From positions 1 to 42,515 of the forward strand of contig JAJRWU010000106.1 of assembly GCA_024276655.1 (NCBI GenBank): 42,515 nucleotides of DNA, given 5' to 3'. The translations under genes and the position numbers were made by a program. The first letter of the stretch is position 1. Each line of letters begins with the position of its first letter. The notes beneath the pieces are model-generated. The model saw only the letters and a program-made list of their open reading frames with translations, did not search any database and was not told where the DNA came from. The stretch comes from Planctomycetota bacterium. Lineage in GTDB: Bacteria; Planctomycetota; Planctomycetia; Pirellulales; Pirellulaceae. This document shows positions 1 through 8,457 of the stretch, piece after piece.

Positions 1-47
1 TCTTGCAATTCCCGAATTTCGTCCGCGGTAAATTCCACCAAAAGCAT
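1..47 (-). CDS. 5' end of a leftward gene, truncated by the window edge
   Basis: Reading leftward from an ATG at 47, the sequence is open to the edge and encodes MLLVEFTADEIRELQ. A GGAGG Shine-Dalgarno (complement of 57-61) lies 9 nt before the ATG, and a sigma70-like promoter lies further upstream at 91-120. Only 15 codons are visible, so no function can be given. The start is credible because promoter, ribosome binding site and ATG are correctly ordered and spaced. Confidence 0.5.
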   Translation of the reverse strand, partial: MLLVEFTADEIRELQ

Positions 48-90
48 CCTTGCTTTCCTCCGTCGAGAGCCAGTTCAATAACAAAAATGC

Positions 91-120
91 ACTATAACCC
101 CTAAGGAAACTTTCAGACAA
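91..120 (-). promoter_or_regulatory. Candidate sigma70-type promoter of the truncated leftward gene
   Basis: On the minus strand TTGTCT (115-120) and TTATAG (92-97) are separated by 17 nt. The shifted TATAGT (91-96) would give 18 nt. Transcription would begin near 84 and leave a leader of about 37 nt before the ATG at 47. This is a prediction from spacing and consensus only. Confidence 0.4.
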
Positions 121-140
121 TATCAATCACGGGCAGTATA

Positions 141-325
141 TTAGCCGGTGGTCGAGCGCAGCGAACACCACCGGTAGGCCTGTTGGAGTGTACGCTTCAG
201 CGTGTTTTTTTCGGACGCACGCTAAAGCGTGAACTCCAACGGTGGGCGGCTGGCATCCCGCCGGGATGTGGAATGTCGGGGCCTCGCTCCTCCGGTGGTG
301 TTCGCTGCGCTCGACCACCGGCTAA
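141..325. repeat. Nested palindromic repeat element (185 bp)
   Basis: The outer arms, 141-174 and 292-325, are perfect 34-nt reverse complements starting TTAGCCGGTGGTCGAG. Inside them is a second inverted repeat, 182-204 against 218-240 (23 nt each, GTTGGAGT at the outer edge), and a third small one around 255-270 (CATCCCGCCGGGATG). No ORF in it resembles a protein. The inner 23-nt arm recurs exactly, inverted, at 36499-36521, so the element is a composite of dispersed repeats. It is probably non-autonomous mobile or REP-like DNA. Confidence 0.7.
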
Positions 326-655
326 TGGCTTGAATCCTTCCAGGGCAGGAAATCACAGACGCCCAACGCCGTCACCTTGCCGCGATTGTTCTCGAAGAAT
401 CCCAAAAAAGGGTGGTCTCTTCGTGGGAAGCGGTATAATTGTTTAAGTCGTGCGAATTGGCCGCTAGCGAGCGCTTTTTGGCGGAGAATCGGTGCGTTCG
501 GCTTTTATTGAGTCGGCGCCGAATCAGAATCAAATTCAAGGCCTTGCGATCAGTCACTCGCCGTTTGTACACAAACACGCGGAAACGGCGCACGTGTGAA
601 ATAATCACCGGTCGGGAGCGCCTGGGCAATTCATATCCGAGGGTAAAAGAATACA
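326..655. other. Gene-free leader region before the AmmeMemoRadiSam gene
   Basis: No convincing ORF is seen here; the frames that stay open have no recognisable protein character. A TATAAT hexamer lies at 434-439 but has no good -35 partner, so I do not call it a promoter. The segment from about 440 to 655 presumably holds the promoter and leader of the gene starting at 656. A weak GAGGG (639-643) precedes that GTG start. Confidence 0.4.
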
Positions 656-3600
656 GTGACTGCTGCTCGTGTTGTTCATCTGCCGCCCCCCTTCGACGGA
701 AACGCCAATGAGGGAAACGCCGACGCGGTTCATCCCGCCGGTTGGTGGCGCGACGCCGACGAACCGGGGCGCATCGTGTGCGAGTTATGTCCTCGCTATT
801 GCACCTTGAAGCCGGGTGATCGTGGGTTTTGCTTCGTGCGTGAAAATCACGAAGGGCAAATGGTGCTCTCCACCTATGGCCGCAGCACGGGCTTTTGCAT
901 CGACCAGATCGAAAAAAAGCCGCTGAATCATTTTTATCCTGGTACGAGCGTGCTCTCGTTTGGCACGGCGGGTTGCAATTTGGGCTGTAAGTTTTGCCAG
1001 AACCACGATATTTCCAAATCTCGCGAAGTGGCGAGTTTGAGTGAAGCGGCGAGTCCTGAAACGATTGCCCACGCAGCCGTTGCATTGGGCTGTCGCAGCG
1101 TGGCGTTTACGTACAACGACCCGGTCATTTGGGCGGAATACGCGATCGATACCGCGCGCGCCTGCCGGGCGGCGGGCGTCAAAACGGTGGCTGTCACCGC
1201 GGGTTATATCACACCGCAAGCACGAGCGCCTTTTTTTGAAATGCTCGACGCCGCCAACGTCGACCTCAAAGCCTTTACCGAGGAATTTTACTATCGGCTG
1301 ACGCTCTCCCACATGCAGCCGGTGCTCGATACGCTGGCCTGGATCAAAGCTGAAACCGACGTTTGGTTGGAGATCACGAACCTTGTCATACCGCGTGAGA
1401 ACGACACCGACGACGAATTCCGGCGGCTCTGCGATTGGCTGCTGAAGCACGTTGGCGACGAAACGCCGCTGCATTTCTCCGCCTTTCACCCCGACTTCAA
1501 AATGCGCGACACGCCGCCCACTCCGCCAGAAACACTGTTGCGGGCTTACGCGGTTGCCAAAAAACAGGGCCTCAAGCATGTGTACGTGGGGAACGTTGAC
1601 GACGCCCGCCACCAGAGCACCTATTGCGCCGGCTGCGGCCAGTTGCTGATCGAACGCAATTGGTATGAACTGGGCCAATATCGCTTGGAGAAAAATAAAT
1701 GCCCCCACTGCCAAGCTGCATTGGCCGGTCGATTCGACGCCGCGCCCGGCGATTGGGGCCGAAAACGAGAGCCGGTGCGCATTTCGCAATTCGCCGCGTC
1801 CCCAGCAAATCCCACATCTCTTCACACACCTTCACCGACCATTTCCATTCGCGAACAGGGAGCCACCACTATGACTAAGCAAACTGTGACTGAACAAACC
1901 GCCCTAACCGAATCCGGGGTTACTGAAACCGACGCCGCTCCCTCCGCCGGCTTGCAACTCACCGCGGAACAAAAGCAGAGCGTGCATCGCGCCGCCTGCC
2001 AACTGATTACTAACGCGTTGTTGGAAAAGAACACCGGTTTTTCCGCCGACTCGCTCGGCGGCAGCGCCCATGCGGAAGTGCTCGGCGCTTTTGTCAGCGT
2101 GAAACGCAAGGGCCGCCTCCGCGCTTGCTGCGGTTTCGTGGGGCGTCGCGCCCGGCTCGACGCCGCCCTGGCGCACGCCGCCGCCGCAACCGCCAAAGAC
2201 GACCAACGCCTGCCGCCGCTCTCCCTGTCTGAACTGCCCTATTTGGAGGTCGAGGTCTGGCTGCTGCACAACATGCAACCGGTCACGGCGAGCGGCGAAG
2301 AACGCATGAACGCCGTAACCATCGGCCGCCACGGCCTGCAAATCGTACACGGCGACGCGCGAGGCCTGCTCTTGCCGGGCGTCGCGGTGGAAAATGACAT
2401 GAGTGCGGAGAAGTTCTTGGAGCAAACCTGCATCAAGGCCGGCTTGCATCCGGCAACTTGGAAAGACGACGCCTGCCGCGTGTTCACCTTCGAGGGCGAT
2501 TCCATTTCGGCGCCGTTCGACACACAAGCCCTACCGCCCGCCGGCAGTGCGAAACTGCAATTCACACAGCGTGAAATTCTTATCTTGGCCGAAATGTGTC
2601 GACAAAATATCTTGCTGCTGGCCGAAGGGGCCACGCCTTCGTATTACATGCCAGGCGTTTCCGACGGCATGGTCAACGGCATCGCCTTGGGCATCAAGCT
2701 AGGTCCGGAGGAAGAGGTTTCGCATGTGGGGAAAATCTCGTTCCGTCCGGCCATGCCGATGCAAGCCACATTGCTGGAGTTAACGCAAGCGGCGGCTGAA
2801 TCGCTGCAACGTTATGGCGTGCGGCAACTGGAAAATCTTCAGGTGGAGCTCACGCTGCTATACGACACCGCCATGCACAATTTGGCCTCCAACCCCGACC
2901 TAGCGGGTTTCGATCCCCAAACCCGGGCCTTGGTCCTGATGGAGCGCAACCGCTCCGCTTGGTTGTTCGATCCTGAAAAAACGGCGGAGCAGTTGCTCGA
3001 AGCCGGTAAAGAGGCAGTCCAGATGATGGACGCAAAAAGCACCGCCCTTTACAGCCTGACGGCGCAGGCCAGCGTCGCGCCGCTGACGATCATTACCGGC
3101 CCCAAAGCGCAAGCGGGCGCGAAGGCGCGTCCAACAGCCGTGGCGGGTGCGTTTTATCCTGGCGATGCAGCCGAAATGGATCGCGAAGCGGCGGCCCTCC
3201 AACCGGAAGCGTCGATCGAAGCGCGGCCCTGTTCGGCCATTTTGCTTCCGCATGCCGGTTGGAAATACTCGGGAAAAATCGCGGCTGAAGTTTTGGCGCA
3301 CGCCGAAATTCCACCCACGGTGATCGTGATTGGGCCAAAACATACCTCGTTGGGCGTCGACTGGGCGGTGGCGCCGCACGACGAATGGCTGCTGCCCGGC
3401 GGCGCCGTGGCCTCCGACCCACAACTCGCGCAAGAACTGGCCGAAGCCATTCCACACCTACAACTCGACGCCCTGGCGCACTACCGCGAACACTGCATTG
3501 AAGTGGAGTTGCCGCTTTTGGCGCATCGTCGGCCCGATGTGCGCGTGGTGGGAATCGCCATGGGCGCCGCCGACTTCGAGCAGTGTCAGGCCTTCGCCAA

Positions 3601-3931
3601 GGGTTTGGCCGAAGTGCTCAAAAAACGAGAGGAGCCGGTGCTGTTGGTCATCTCGAGCGATATGAACCATTTCGCCAACGAAGAAGAAAACCGGCGGTTG
3701 GATGAAATCGCCATGAACGCGATCCAAACGCTCGACCCGCAACAGGTGTTCGATACGATCACCAACGAGCAAATCAGCATGTGTGGATTGCGGCCGGCGG
3801 TGGTCGTTCTGGAAGCCTTGAAAGAACTCGGCGCGTTGCACCACTGCGAGCGCATCAATTACACGACCAGCGCCGAAGCCAGCGGCGATGCCAGCCGCGT
3901 GGTCGGGTATTCGGGAATGCTGTTCACATAA
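656..3931 (+). CDS. AmmeMemoRadiSam triple fusion: radical SAM (AmrS) - AMMECR1-like (AmrA) - MEMO-like (AmrB)
   Basis: The 1091-residue product starts at GTG. Residues about 40-370 are the radical SAM enzyme: the cluster motif CNLGCKFC (C107, C111, C114) is preceded by the conserved CELCPRYC block and C59. Residues about 430-620 are AMMECR1-like (LRACCGFVG). Residues about 630-800 match nothing I recognise. Residues about 823-1091 are MEMO-like, which has a class III extradiol dioxygenase fold; the metal-site residues are present in PHAGWKYSG, HCIEVELPLL, SSDMNH and MCGLRPAVV. In most genomes these are two or three separate proteins whose joint reaction is not settled. The first junction (residues 373-405) looks like translated spacer, and an internal ATG at 1871 has AGGGAG 8 nt upstream, so a separate A-B protein may also be made. 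Confidence 0.93.
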   Translation: MTAARVVHLPPPFDGNANEGNADAVHPAGWWRDADEPGRIVCELCPRYCTLKPGDRGFCFVRENHEGQMVLSTYGRSTGFCIDQIEKKPLNHFYPGTSVLSFGTAGCNLGCKFCQNHDISKSREVASLSEAASPETIAHAAVALGCRSVAFTYNDPVIWAEYAIDTARACRAAGVKTVAVTAGYITPQARAPFFEMLDAANVDLKAFTEEFYYRLTLSHMQPVLDTLAWIKAETDVWLEITNLVIPRENDTDDEFRRLCDWLLKHVGDETPLHFSAFHPDFKMRDTPPTPPETLLRAYAVAKKQGLKHVYVGNVDDARHQSTYCAGCGQLLIERNWYELGQYRLEKNKCPHCQAALAGRFDAAPGDWGRKREPVRISQFAASPANPTSLHTPSPTISIREQGATTMTKQTVTEQTALTESGVTETDAAPSAGLQLTAEQKQSVHRAACQLITNALLEKNTGFSADSLGGSAHAEVLGAFVSVKRKGRLRACCGFVGRRARLDAALAHAAAATAKDDQRLPPLSLSELPYLEVEVWLLHNMQPVTASGEERMNAVTIGRHGLQIVHGDARGLLLPGVAVENDMSAEKFLEQTCIKAGLHPATWKDDACRVFTFEGDSISAPFDTQALPPAGSAKLQFTQREILILAEMCRQNILLLAEGATPSYYMPGVSDGMVNGIALGIKLGPEEEVSHVGKISFRPAMPMQATLLELTQAAAESLQRYGVRQLENLQVELTLLYDTAMHNLASNPDLAGFDPQTRALVLMERNRSAWLFDPEKTAEQLLEAGKEAVQMMDAKSTALYSLTAQASVAPLTIITGPKAQAGAKARPTAVAGAFYPGDAAEMDREAAALQPEASIEARPCSAILLPHAGWKYSGKIAAEVLAHAEIPPTVIVIGPKHTSLGVDWAVAPHDEWLLPGGAVASDPQLAQELAEAIPHLQLDALAHYREHCIEVELPLLAHRRPDVRVVGIAMGAADFEQCQAFAKGLAEVLKKREEPVLLVISSDMNHFANEEENRRLDEIAMNAIQTLDPQQVFDTITNEQISMCGLRPAVVVLEALKELGALHHCERINYTTSAEASGDASRVVGYSGMLFT

Positions 3932-3946
3932 CCGCCGCCGCCCACC

Positions 3947-4072
3947 GTTGGAGTTCAGTCTTCAGGCTGTGTTTTTAGTTCAAAAAAGCCCGGCATTTTC
4001 AAAATGCCGGGCTTTTAATTCGGCATGTAAATTCAAGACCGTTCCTGAGTTCAGTCTTCAGACTGCGTTTTT
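3947..4072. repeat. Hairpin of the GGAACAGTCC element family flanked by direct repeats; likely terminator
   Basis: A perfect 16-bp inverted repeat with a 1-nt loop (3984-3999 and 4001-4016, core GCCCGGCATTTT) is followed by the element's right half, AATTCGGCATGTAAATTC, ending near 4045 in GTTCC. A 26-nt direct repeat beginning GAGTTCAGTCTTCAG flanks it at 3951-3976 and 4047-4072 (24 of 26 identical). The left copy starts with GTTGGAG (3947), the hallmark of the second dispersed family. Lying 15 bp after the fusion gene's stop, and with T-rich hairpin ends, it can act as a terminator. Confidence 0.7.
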
Positions 4073-4181
4073 CACGTCATTCCTTTGTGGGGTGGCCTTC
4101 CGACCGCCCCGCCGATTACACTGAGCAAATGTTGGCAGCGACTATTTCCGTGTACGTTTGGGAGGTGCCGGAGCGCATTTC

Positions 4182-4832
4182 ATGGACCCGCTTCATATTG
4201 CAATCGCTCTCGGACCGTTGGCGGTTTACACACTCCTGATGGGAATGCTGAATCTGTTTCGGCGGCCTTTCCTCACGACCGGCGCCCGAGATACAGCGGC
4301 CTTGGGCATTGCAGTGAGCGGTTTCGTGATTGCCGGTCCTATGGAATTATTTCTTCCGGAGTCGGCGGTCATACTGTTTGGGCCGCTGGTTTGGGTCTTG
4401 CTGTTGGCGTTTTATACGTTGTGTCTGACGTTGGTGGTGCTCTTGATGCGGCCGCGTCTGATTATTTACAACGCCACCTATAGCCAGGTGCGGCCCTTGC
4501 TTTCTGATTTGTCGCTCCAGTTAGACAAAGAAGCTCGCTGGGCGGGTGAGAATCTGATGTTGCCGCAGCTTGGCGTCCAACTCACGATTGAATCGTTCCC
4601 GCCGTTGCGAAACGTACAACTTGTTTCGGCCGGTCCCAATCAGAGTTACGCCGGCTGGCGGCGTTTGGAGGTCGCGATGGCCGCCGCGTTGCGGGAAACC
4701 AGTGTGCAGGCGAATCCTTACGGGGTGAGTTTGCTGATCGCCAGCGGGGCAATGACCACGCTGATCGGCTATTGCCTGATCAGCGACCGGCAAGGCGTGG
4801 CCAGCGCGCTGTTCGATATGCTGCGGTTATAA
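4182..4832 (+). CDS. Membrane protein with four or so hydrophobic segments, unknown function
   Basis: The 216-residue protein begins at ATG 4182, with GGAG at 4170-4173 as ribosome binding site; an upstream TTG at 4158 is less likely. The N-terminal half has hydrophobic segments around residues 5-25, 40-60 and 65-92. A soluble middle (SDLSLQLDKEARWAGENLML) follows, then a C-terminal hydrophobic stretch near LIASGAMTTLIGYCLI. I recognise no catalytic motif. The middle region, which places arginine and tryptophan after the membrane part, suggests a cytoplasmic domain. It stands alone between a hairpin repeat and a convergent gene. Confidence 0.75.
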   Translation: MDPLHIAIALGPLAVYTLLMGMLNLFRRPFLTTGARDTAALGIAVSGFVIAGPMELFLPESAVILFGPLVWVLLLAFYTLCLTLVVLLMRPRLIIYNATYSQVRPLLSDLSLQLDKEARWAGENLMLPQLGVQLTIESFPPLRNVQLVSAGPNQSYAGWRRLEVAMAAALRETSVQANPYGVSLLIASGAMTTLIGYCLISDRQGVASALFDMLRL

Positions 4833-4841
4833 TATTGCGGC

Positions 4842-5171
4842 TTATTCCTTGGGCAGTTTCTTTTGCTCTTCGGGCGGTAAGAGTGAAAAACGCACGCGGT
4901 AGGCCGAACGCGCGTCGGCCAAGCCGTCGGGATAAAGCCGCGCCAGTTCCGCGTGCAATTCGGCCAAGGAGGAGAAGCCGTCGCGGGTGGCGTCGTCTTC
5001 GGTGAGGTCGTTCAGTTCGACGCGCTCCACCGTTTCGACCCGAATGTATCCCGCGCCGGGAATGTAGCTGCGCTGCCCGGCGCGCATCCGACGATGTTTC
5101 CAAATGCGCACGGTTTGCGTTTTCTCGCCTTGGCGAATCGCGGGCAGAAATCGTTTCTTGAACAGCAGCAT
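4842..5171 (-). CDS. ASCH domain protein
   Basis: This 109-residue protein starts MLLFKKRFLPAIRQGEKTQT, the opening strand-helix and basic GxKTxTxR-type motif of the ASCH family, a PUA-like beta-barrel fold proposed to bind RNA. The centre (RSYIPGAGYIRVETVERVEL) fits the barrel strands, and the DATRDGF stretch fits the usual helix. It is the size of a stand-alone ASCH protein. The start has no clear Shine-Dalgarno. It faces the preceding membrane protein tail to tail with 9 bp between them. The RNA target is unknown. Confidence 0.8.
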   Translation of the reverse strand: MLLFKKRFLPAIRQGEKTQTVRIWKHRRMRAGQRSYIPGAGYIRVETVERVELNDLTEDDATRDGFSSLAELHAELARLYPDGLADARSAYRVRFSLLPPEEQKKLPKE

Positions 5172-5203
5172 GGCGGCGTGTTTCTATTTGGTGAGAGGAA
5201 GCG

Positions 5204-6640
5204 TCAATTCCAAAAGTGTTCACGCACGTCACCGCGTTTTCGAAGATAGACCAAATCCGACCGCAAACGATGCCGCCCGGTCAGCCGCCACGTTTCCAAA
5301 TCGGGAGGGCCGAAAGCGTAAAGCAGCGCCACCGCCAGCAACGTCAGGCTGGCGGAAACGGGCTGAAGCGCTATCACGAATGCCAGCACATGCCGCGTCG
5401 CGACAAACCCCAGCAGCATTGTGGCAAGCATCAGCAGCGGGGTAATGAATACGCGGTCGTATCCGGCGATGAACCAACGTCCGGTGCGCAAACGCCCCCA
5501 AGGGTTGATTGGGGAGGCGAACGGCGCCATGTGTTTTATGAGCCGAACGACCAACAGGCCGATGCACGGAAAACCGACGAAGTAGAGGGATAACATATCG
5601 AACAGGCCAGCGGAGCTGCGCCGCCGTTCCATATTCGCAAACATTTCGTCCGGCATCATTCGCAGCATTGCAACGATGCCGTTCAGAATAAGAAACACAG
5701 TAAATGCCGCCAGTGAGCAAATAACAATCCGCTCCAACGCGGAATAAACCGGGCGGGCGTCCGCCTTGGGGTTGAGCACGCTCATCGGCCAGCCGACTGC
5801 GGCAAACTCCCGGTGGAACTGCCTTGGCTGAGTGTTTGTAGTGCGAGTGTTGTTGGCGCGAGTGTTGTTGGCGCGAGTGTTGGCGGTTGTCTGCCTTTCA
5901 AATATCTCCACGACTTTCGCACTCCAGGGGAACCGGCGGAGTTGCAGTTTGAGACCCACTTGCGTGGCAACCACCGTCAAGGCGACAAACGTCAACAAGA
6001 GAACGGCCAGCAATAATTCATCGCCTGTTCGCGGAGACGCTTCGCCGCTGTACGACGTCAATTGTTCGAACACCCTACCGGACTCAATCATTCCCACGCG
6101 CCAGCCGACGCTCGCCGACGCCGCCAACCCAAACAATCCGGCGTAGCCCAACCAATAGGGACCGCCGTGAATCAGCATCCGCAATGTAATGATAATATAA
6201 ACGACCAGCGCAAACACCACCGGCGCCAACCAAAAGAAACCTCCCGCCGGCGCGACCAACAACGCGAAAACCGCCATGCAAACTGCATCTTGCCAGCATA
6301 ACGTGACTGGCCCCAGCGGCAGAGGCAGCGGATATTTCCAGGGCGTGGACGAAAGCCAGCGGTAGTAGTCGGGGTTATGCATGGGGTGGGAATGCGTCGC
6401 TCTCAGGGCGCCGTAAATGGCGGCGCAAAAAGACACAAATGCCGTCAGCAGGCGCGATGTCTGGAGCCAGTAGGACGGCGTTATCGATGGTGAATCCGAA
6501 TGAAGCGGATACCCCATGGCCCAAAAAACTCCCATCGTTACGGCATAAATCATCGCGGCAGTTAGAAAAACCAGCCCCGCAACGCCCACGGCGTACTCCG
6601 CCGGGTTGATCACCCGCAGCCATGTCCAGAAGCGTTTCAT
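5204..6640 (-). CDS. Multi-spanning membrane protein, presumed ABC transporter permease
   Basis: The 478-residue protein is mostly hydrophobic, with about eight to ten candidate membrane segments, beginning with VAGLVFLTAAMIYAVTMGV. A polar loop around residues 245-275 contains a short run of NTRANNTR-type repeats. It overlaps the upstream ATPase gene by 4 bp (ATGA, 6637-6640), so translation is probably coupled and the two should form one transporter. It does not look like a standard ABC-2 or FtsX permease, and I infer the role from the neighbour rather than from its own sequence. Substrate unknown. Confidence 0.75.
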   Translation of the reverse strand: MKRFWTWLRVINPAEYAVGVAGLVFLTAAMIYAVTMGVFWAMGYPLHSDSPSITPSYWLQTSRLLTAFVSFCAAIYGALRATHSHPMHNPDYYRWLSSTPWKYPLPLPLGPVTLCWQDAVCMAVFALLVAPAGGFFWLAPVVFALVVYIIITLRMLIHGGPYWLGYAGLFGLAASASVGWRVGMIESGRVFEQLTSYSGEASPRTGDELLLAVLLLTFVALTVVATQVGLKLQLRRFPWSAKVVEIFERQTTANTRANNTRANNTRTTNTQPRQFHREFAAVGWPMSVLNPKADARPVYSALERIVICSLAAFTVFLILNGIVAMLRMMPDEMFANMERRRSSAGLFDMLSLYFVGFPCIGLLVVRLIKHMAPFASPINPWGRLRTGRWFIAGYDRVFITPLLMLATMLLGFVATRHVLAFVIALQPVSASLTLLAVALLYAFGPPDLETWRLTGRHRLRSDLVYLRKRGDVREHFWN

Positions 6641-7416
6641 GGCGTCTCCTCCGGGCGGAAGTAGCGGTCGATATTTTCCACCGTTTCGGGAAACACCGAC
6701 TGCTGCAAAGCCTCTTCCAACGTGGCTGTTCCCGCCTGTTCGATCAACGCTTGCGGCGTGGCGTAGTCAGCCACTTTTCCTTCCCGCAAAACAAGTACGC
6801 GCGTGGCGACTTCCGCCACCAGCGAAGGCACGGGCGTGGTCATCACGACGGTGATGTCTTGATTTTTGGCCAATCGCTTCAGCACTTCCTTGAGGGCGAG
6901 AATACCGGCGGGGTCGAGCCCTCCACCGAAAGGTTCGTCCAACAGCAACACGGGCGCTTCGCTAATCAGCGCGGCGGAAATGCCGATTTTGTGTTTCTGG
7001 CCGTTGGAATAACCCGACGTTGTTTTGTCGGCCTGCTGTTGCAAATCGAACAGCGTCAACAGCCGATCAACATGATCGAACAGCCGCCGCGAGGGAATGT
7101 CATACACCTGGCCCACCGCCACCAGCAGTTCGCGCCCGGTTCGCAACGAAGGTAACCAAGGCTGGTCGGGCAGATAATACACTTGCCGCCGGATGGCCTG
7201 TTCGTCTTCGGGCGACGCACCGCGGGTGCGTCCGTCAATTTTCACGCGGCCTTCAACCGGGCAGAGCAATCCCGCCAGCACGCCCAGCAACGTGCTCTTG
7301 CCCATGCCGTTGGGGCCGATCACGCAAACTTGCTCGCCCTGGGGCACATGAAAACAAACATCGCGCAACACCGGCGCCACGCCGTAATGATGCCAAACGT
7401 GCTCCACTTGAATCAT
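6637..7416 (-). CDS. ABC transporter ATP-binding protein
   Basis: The 259-residue ATPase has all the expected motifs. Walker A is GPNGMGKST (about residues 35-43), a diverged signature follows in [15 protein letters not shown], and Walker B is [17 protein letters not shown] late [18 protein letters not shown] region corresponds to the switch-histidine area, although histidine is replaced by proline/valine, which may weaken hydrolysis. The architecture is that of CcmA/NatA-type single-domain ATPases serving a separate permease. The 4-bp overlap with the next gene supports a two-gene transporter operon read leftward. Its direction of transport cannot be deduced. Confidence 0.9.
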   Translation of the reverse strand: MIQVEHVWHHYGVAPVLRDVCFHVPQGEQVCVIGPNGMGKSTLLGVLAGLLCPVEGRVKIDGRTRGASPEDEQAIRRQVYYLPDQPWLPSLRTGRELLVAVGQVYDIPSRRLFDHVDRLLTLFDLQQQADKTTSGYSNGQKHKIGISAALISEAPVLLLDEPFGGGLDPAGILALKEVLKRLAKNQDITVVMTTPVPSLVAEVATRVLVLREGKVADYATPQALIEQAGTATLEEALQQSVFPETVENIDRYFRPEETP

Positions 7417-7583
7417 GATCGGTTACCTGGGGTGTTGGGAGGTTGTTTTGGAGTGTTAGGGAGACACGCTGGAGAGGCCGCCCGACCTAGGTTGGCCGTT
7501 TAAAGGTTGACCTTCAAATATTTTTGAAAACCATTTGTGATTCGCCTTGCCTCTCCTTTTTTGAATGAGGAGGTGCGAGTGGT

Positions 7584-7982
7584 TCATTTTTTCCGCAAGT
7601 AATGTCGCGGCGCCGGGTTCGGATGATGACTCCAAGCATAGGTCCATTCATCCCACCACGTTTGGACGAGCGCGATCTGCTTATATCGTTTTTCGTCGCT
7701 TTCCATTTCGCTATGCACCCATCCTTGTTTTTTCGCATATGCCCAAATGGCGTCGCCCCTAACGAGCGGCCGTTGCAATTTGCATTGAACGTTCACCCGG
7801 AGTTCTTCGTCGAACCGACTACCAGGAATGCAGAACCCCGCCCTGTAAGCGTGGGAGAAAACCTTAAAAAAATCCCTCTTGTATGAGCTTTGGGTAATCG
7901 CCGCCCTTTCATTGATTTTCAGAAGCTCTAGGATTTCGGCCAGATATTTTTCACGCTGTTCTTCGAACTTTTTCTTACCCAT
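7584..7982 (-). CDS. Small basic hypothetical protein
   Basis: The 132-residue protein is rich in Lys, Arg, Trp and Tyr (for example KQGWVHSEMESDEKRYKQ). It begins with a charged helix, MGKKKFEEQREKYLAEILEL. It has no signal peptide, membrane segment or motif that I recognise. The composition is protein-like and the local base composition is lower in GC than the neighbours, which may point to acquisition from elsewhere. It is flanked by 167 bp and 475 bp of gene-free DNA and so appears monocistronic. A function cannot be given. Confidence 0.55.
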   Translation of the reverse strand: MGKKKFEEQREKYLAEILELLKINERAAITQSSYKRDFFKVFSHAYRAGFCIPGSRFDEELRVNVQCKLQRPLVRGDAIWAYAKKQGWVHSEMESDEKRYKQIALVQTWWDEWTYAWSHHPNPAPRHYLRKK

Positions 7983-8457
7983 AATGAGGCCGCCTTGCTA
8001 TTCAACTTCCTTTTTTGGGATACGGAATAAAGTCGCGCCGCGAAAGGATCGCACTACACGAAACAAAGTGGAGACCGTTCTCATTTTTTTTTGCCGCCAT
8101 GTTTCGGCACGCTCCTTGTGGTTGGAGTTCACGCTTACGCGAGCGCGTTATGGTACAATTTTTTGCTCGCCCTACGGCAGTGAATTTTTAACCACGGAGA
8201 ACACCGAGACCACAGAGAAGAAGAACCTCGAACTCCATGAACCGAAGACAGCGCCCAACGCATCAAGCTCTGTGGTCTCGGTGCTCTCTGTGGTTAAAAA
8301 CGTTTTCTTGTCGCCTCGACGTCCGGTGGAATACCAATTTTAGTTTCGAGTCGTTCCTAAACAATTCGTTCGCCGGCTGGTATTATTGCGTTTGGCAACC
8401 GGCGGGCGGGGCAAACCCTTGAGTTGCAATTTTTTATCGAACAGAGAGTTTATCAAC
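7983..8457. other. Gene-free region with repeat fragments upstream of the exported isomerase-like gene
   Basis: No coding potential is evident. It holds a diverged copy of the GTTGGAG family (8121-8143), the palindromic element at 8185-8300, and about 155 bp of presumed promoter and leader DNA before the ATG at 8458. Confidence 0.5.
8185..8300. repeat. Palindromic intergenic element with ACCACGGAG-type ends
   Basis: Two 33-nt arms, 8185-8217 and 8268-8300, are reverse complements at 31 of 33 positions. The left arm runs TTTTTAACCACGGAGAACAC and onward. A 50-bp centre lies between them. The arm contains the internal near-repeat ACCACGGAGAACACCGAG, a pattern I know as a common dispersed intergenic repeat in planctomycetes and some other environmental bacteria. 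The A/T-rich outer ends suggest a MITE-like or REP-like unit. Confidence 0.75.

Noticed and set aside
434-439. TATAAT as promoter of the triple-fusion gene
   Set aside because: No acceptable -35 at 16-18 nt and more than 200 nt to the start codon; too weak to call.
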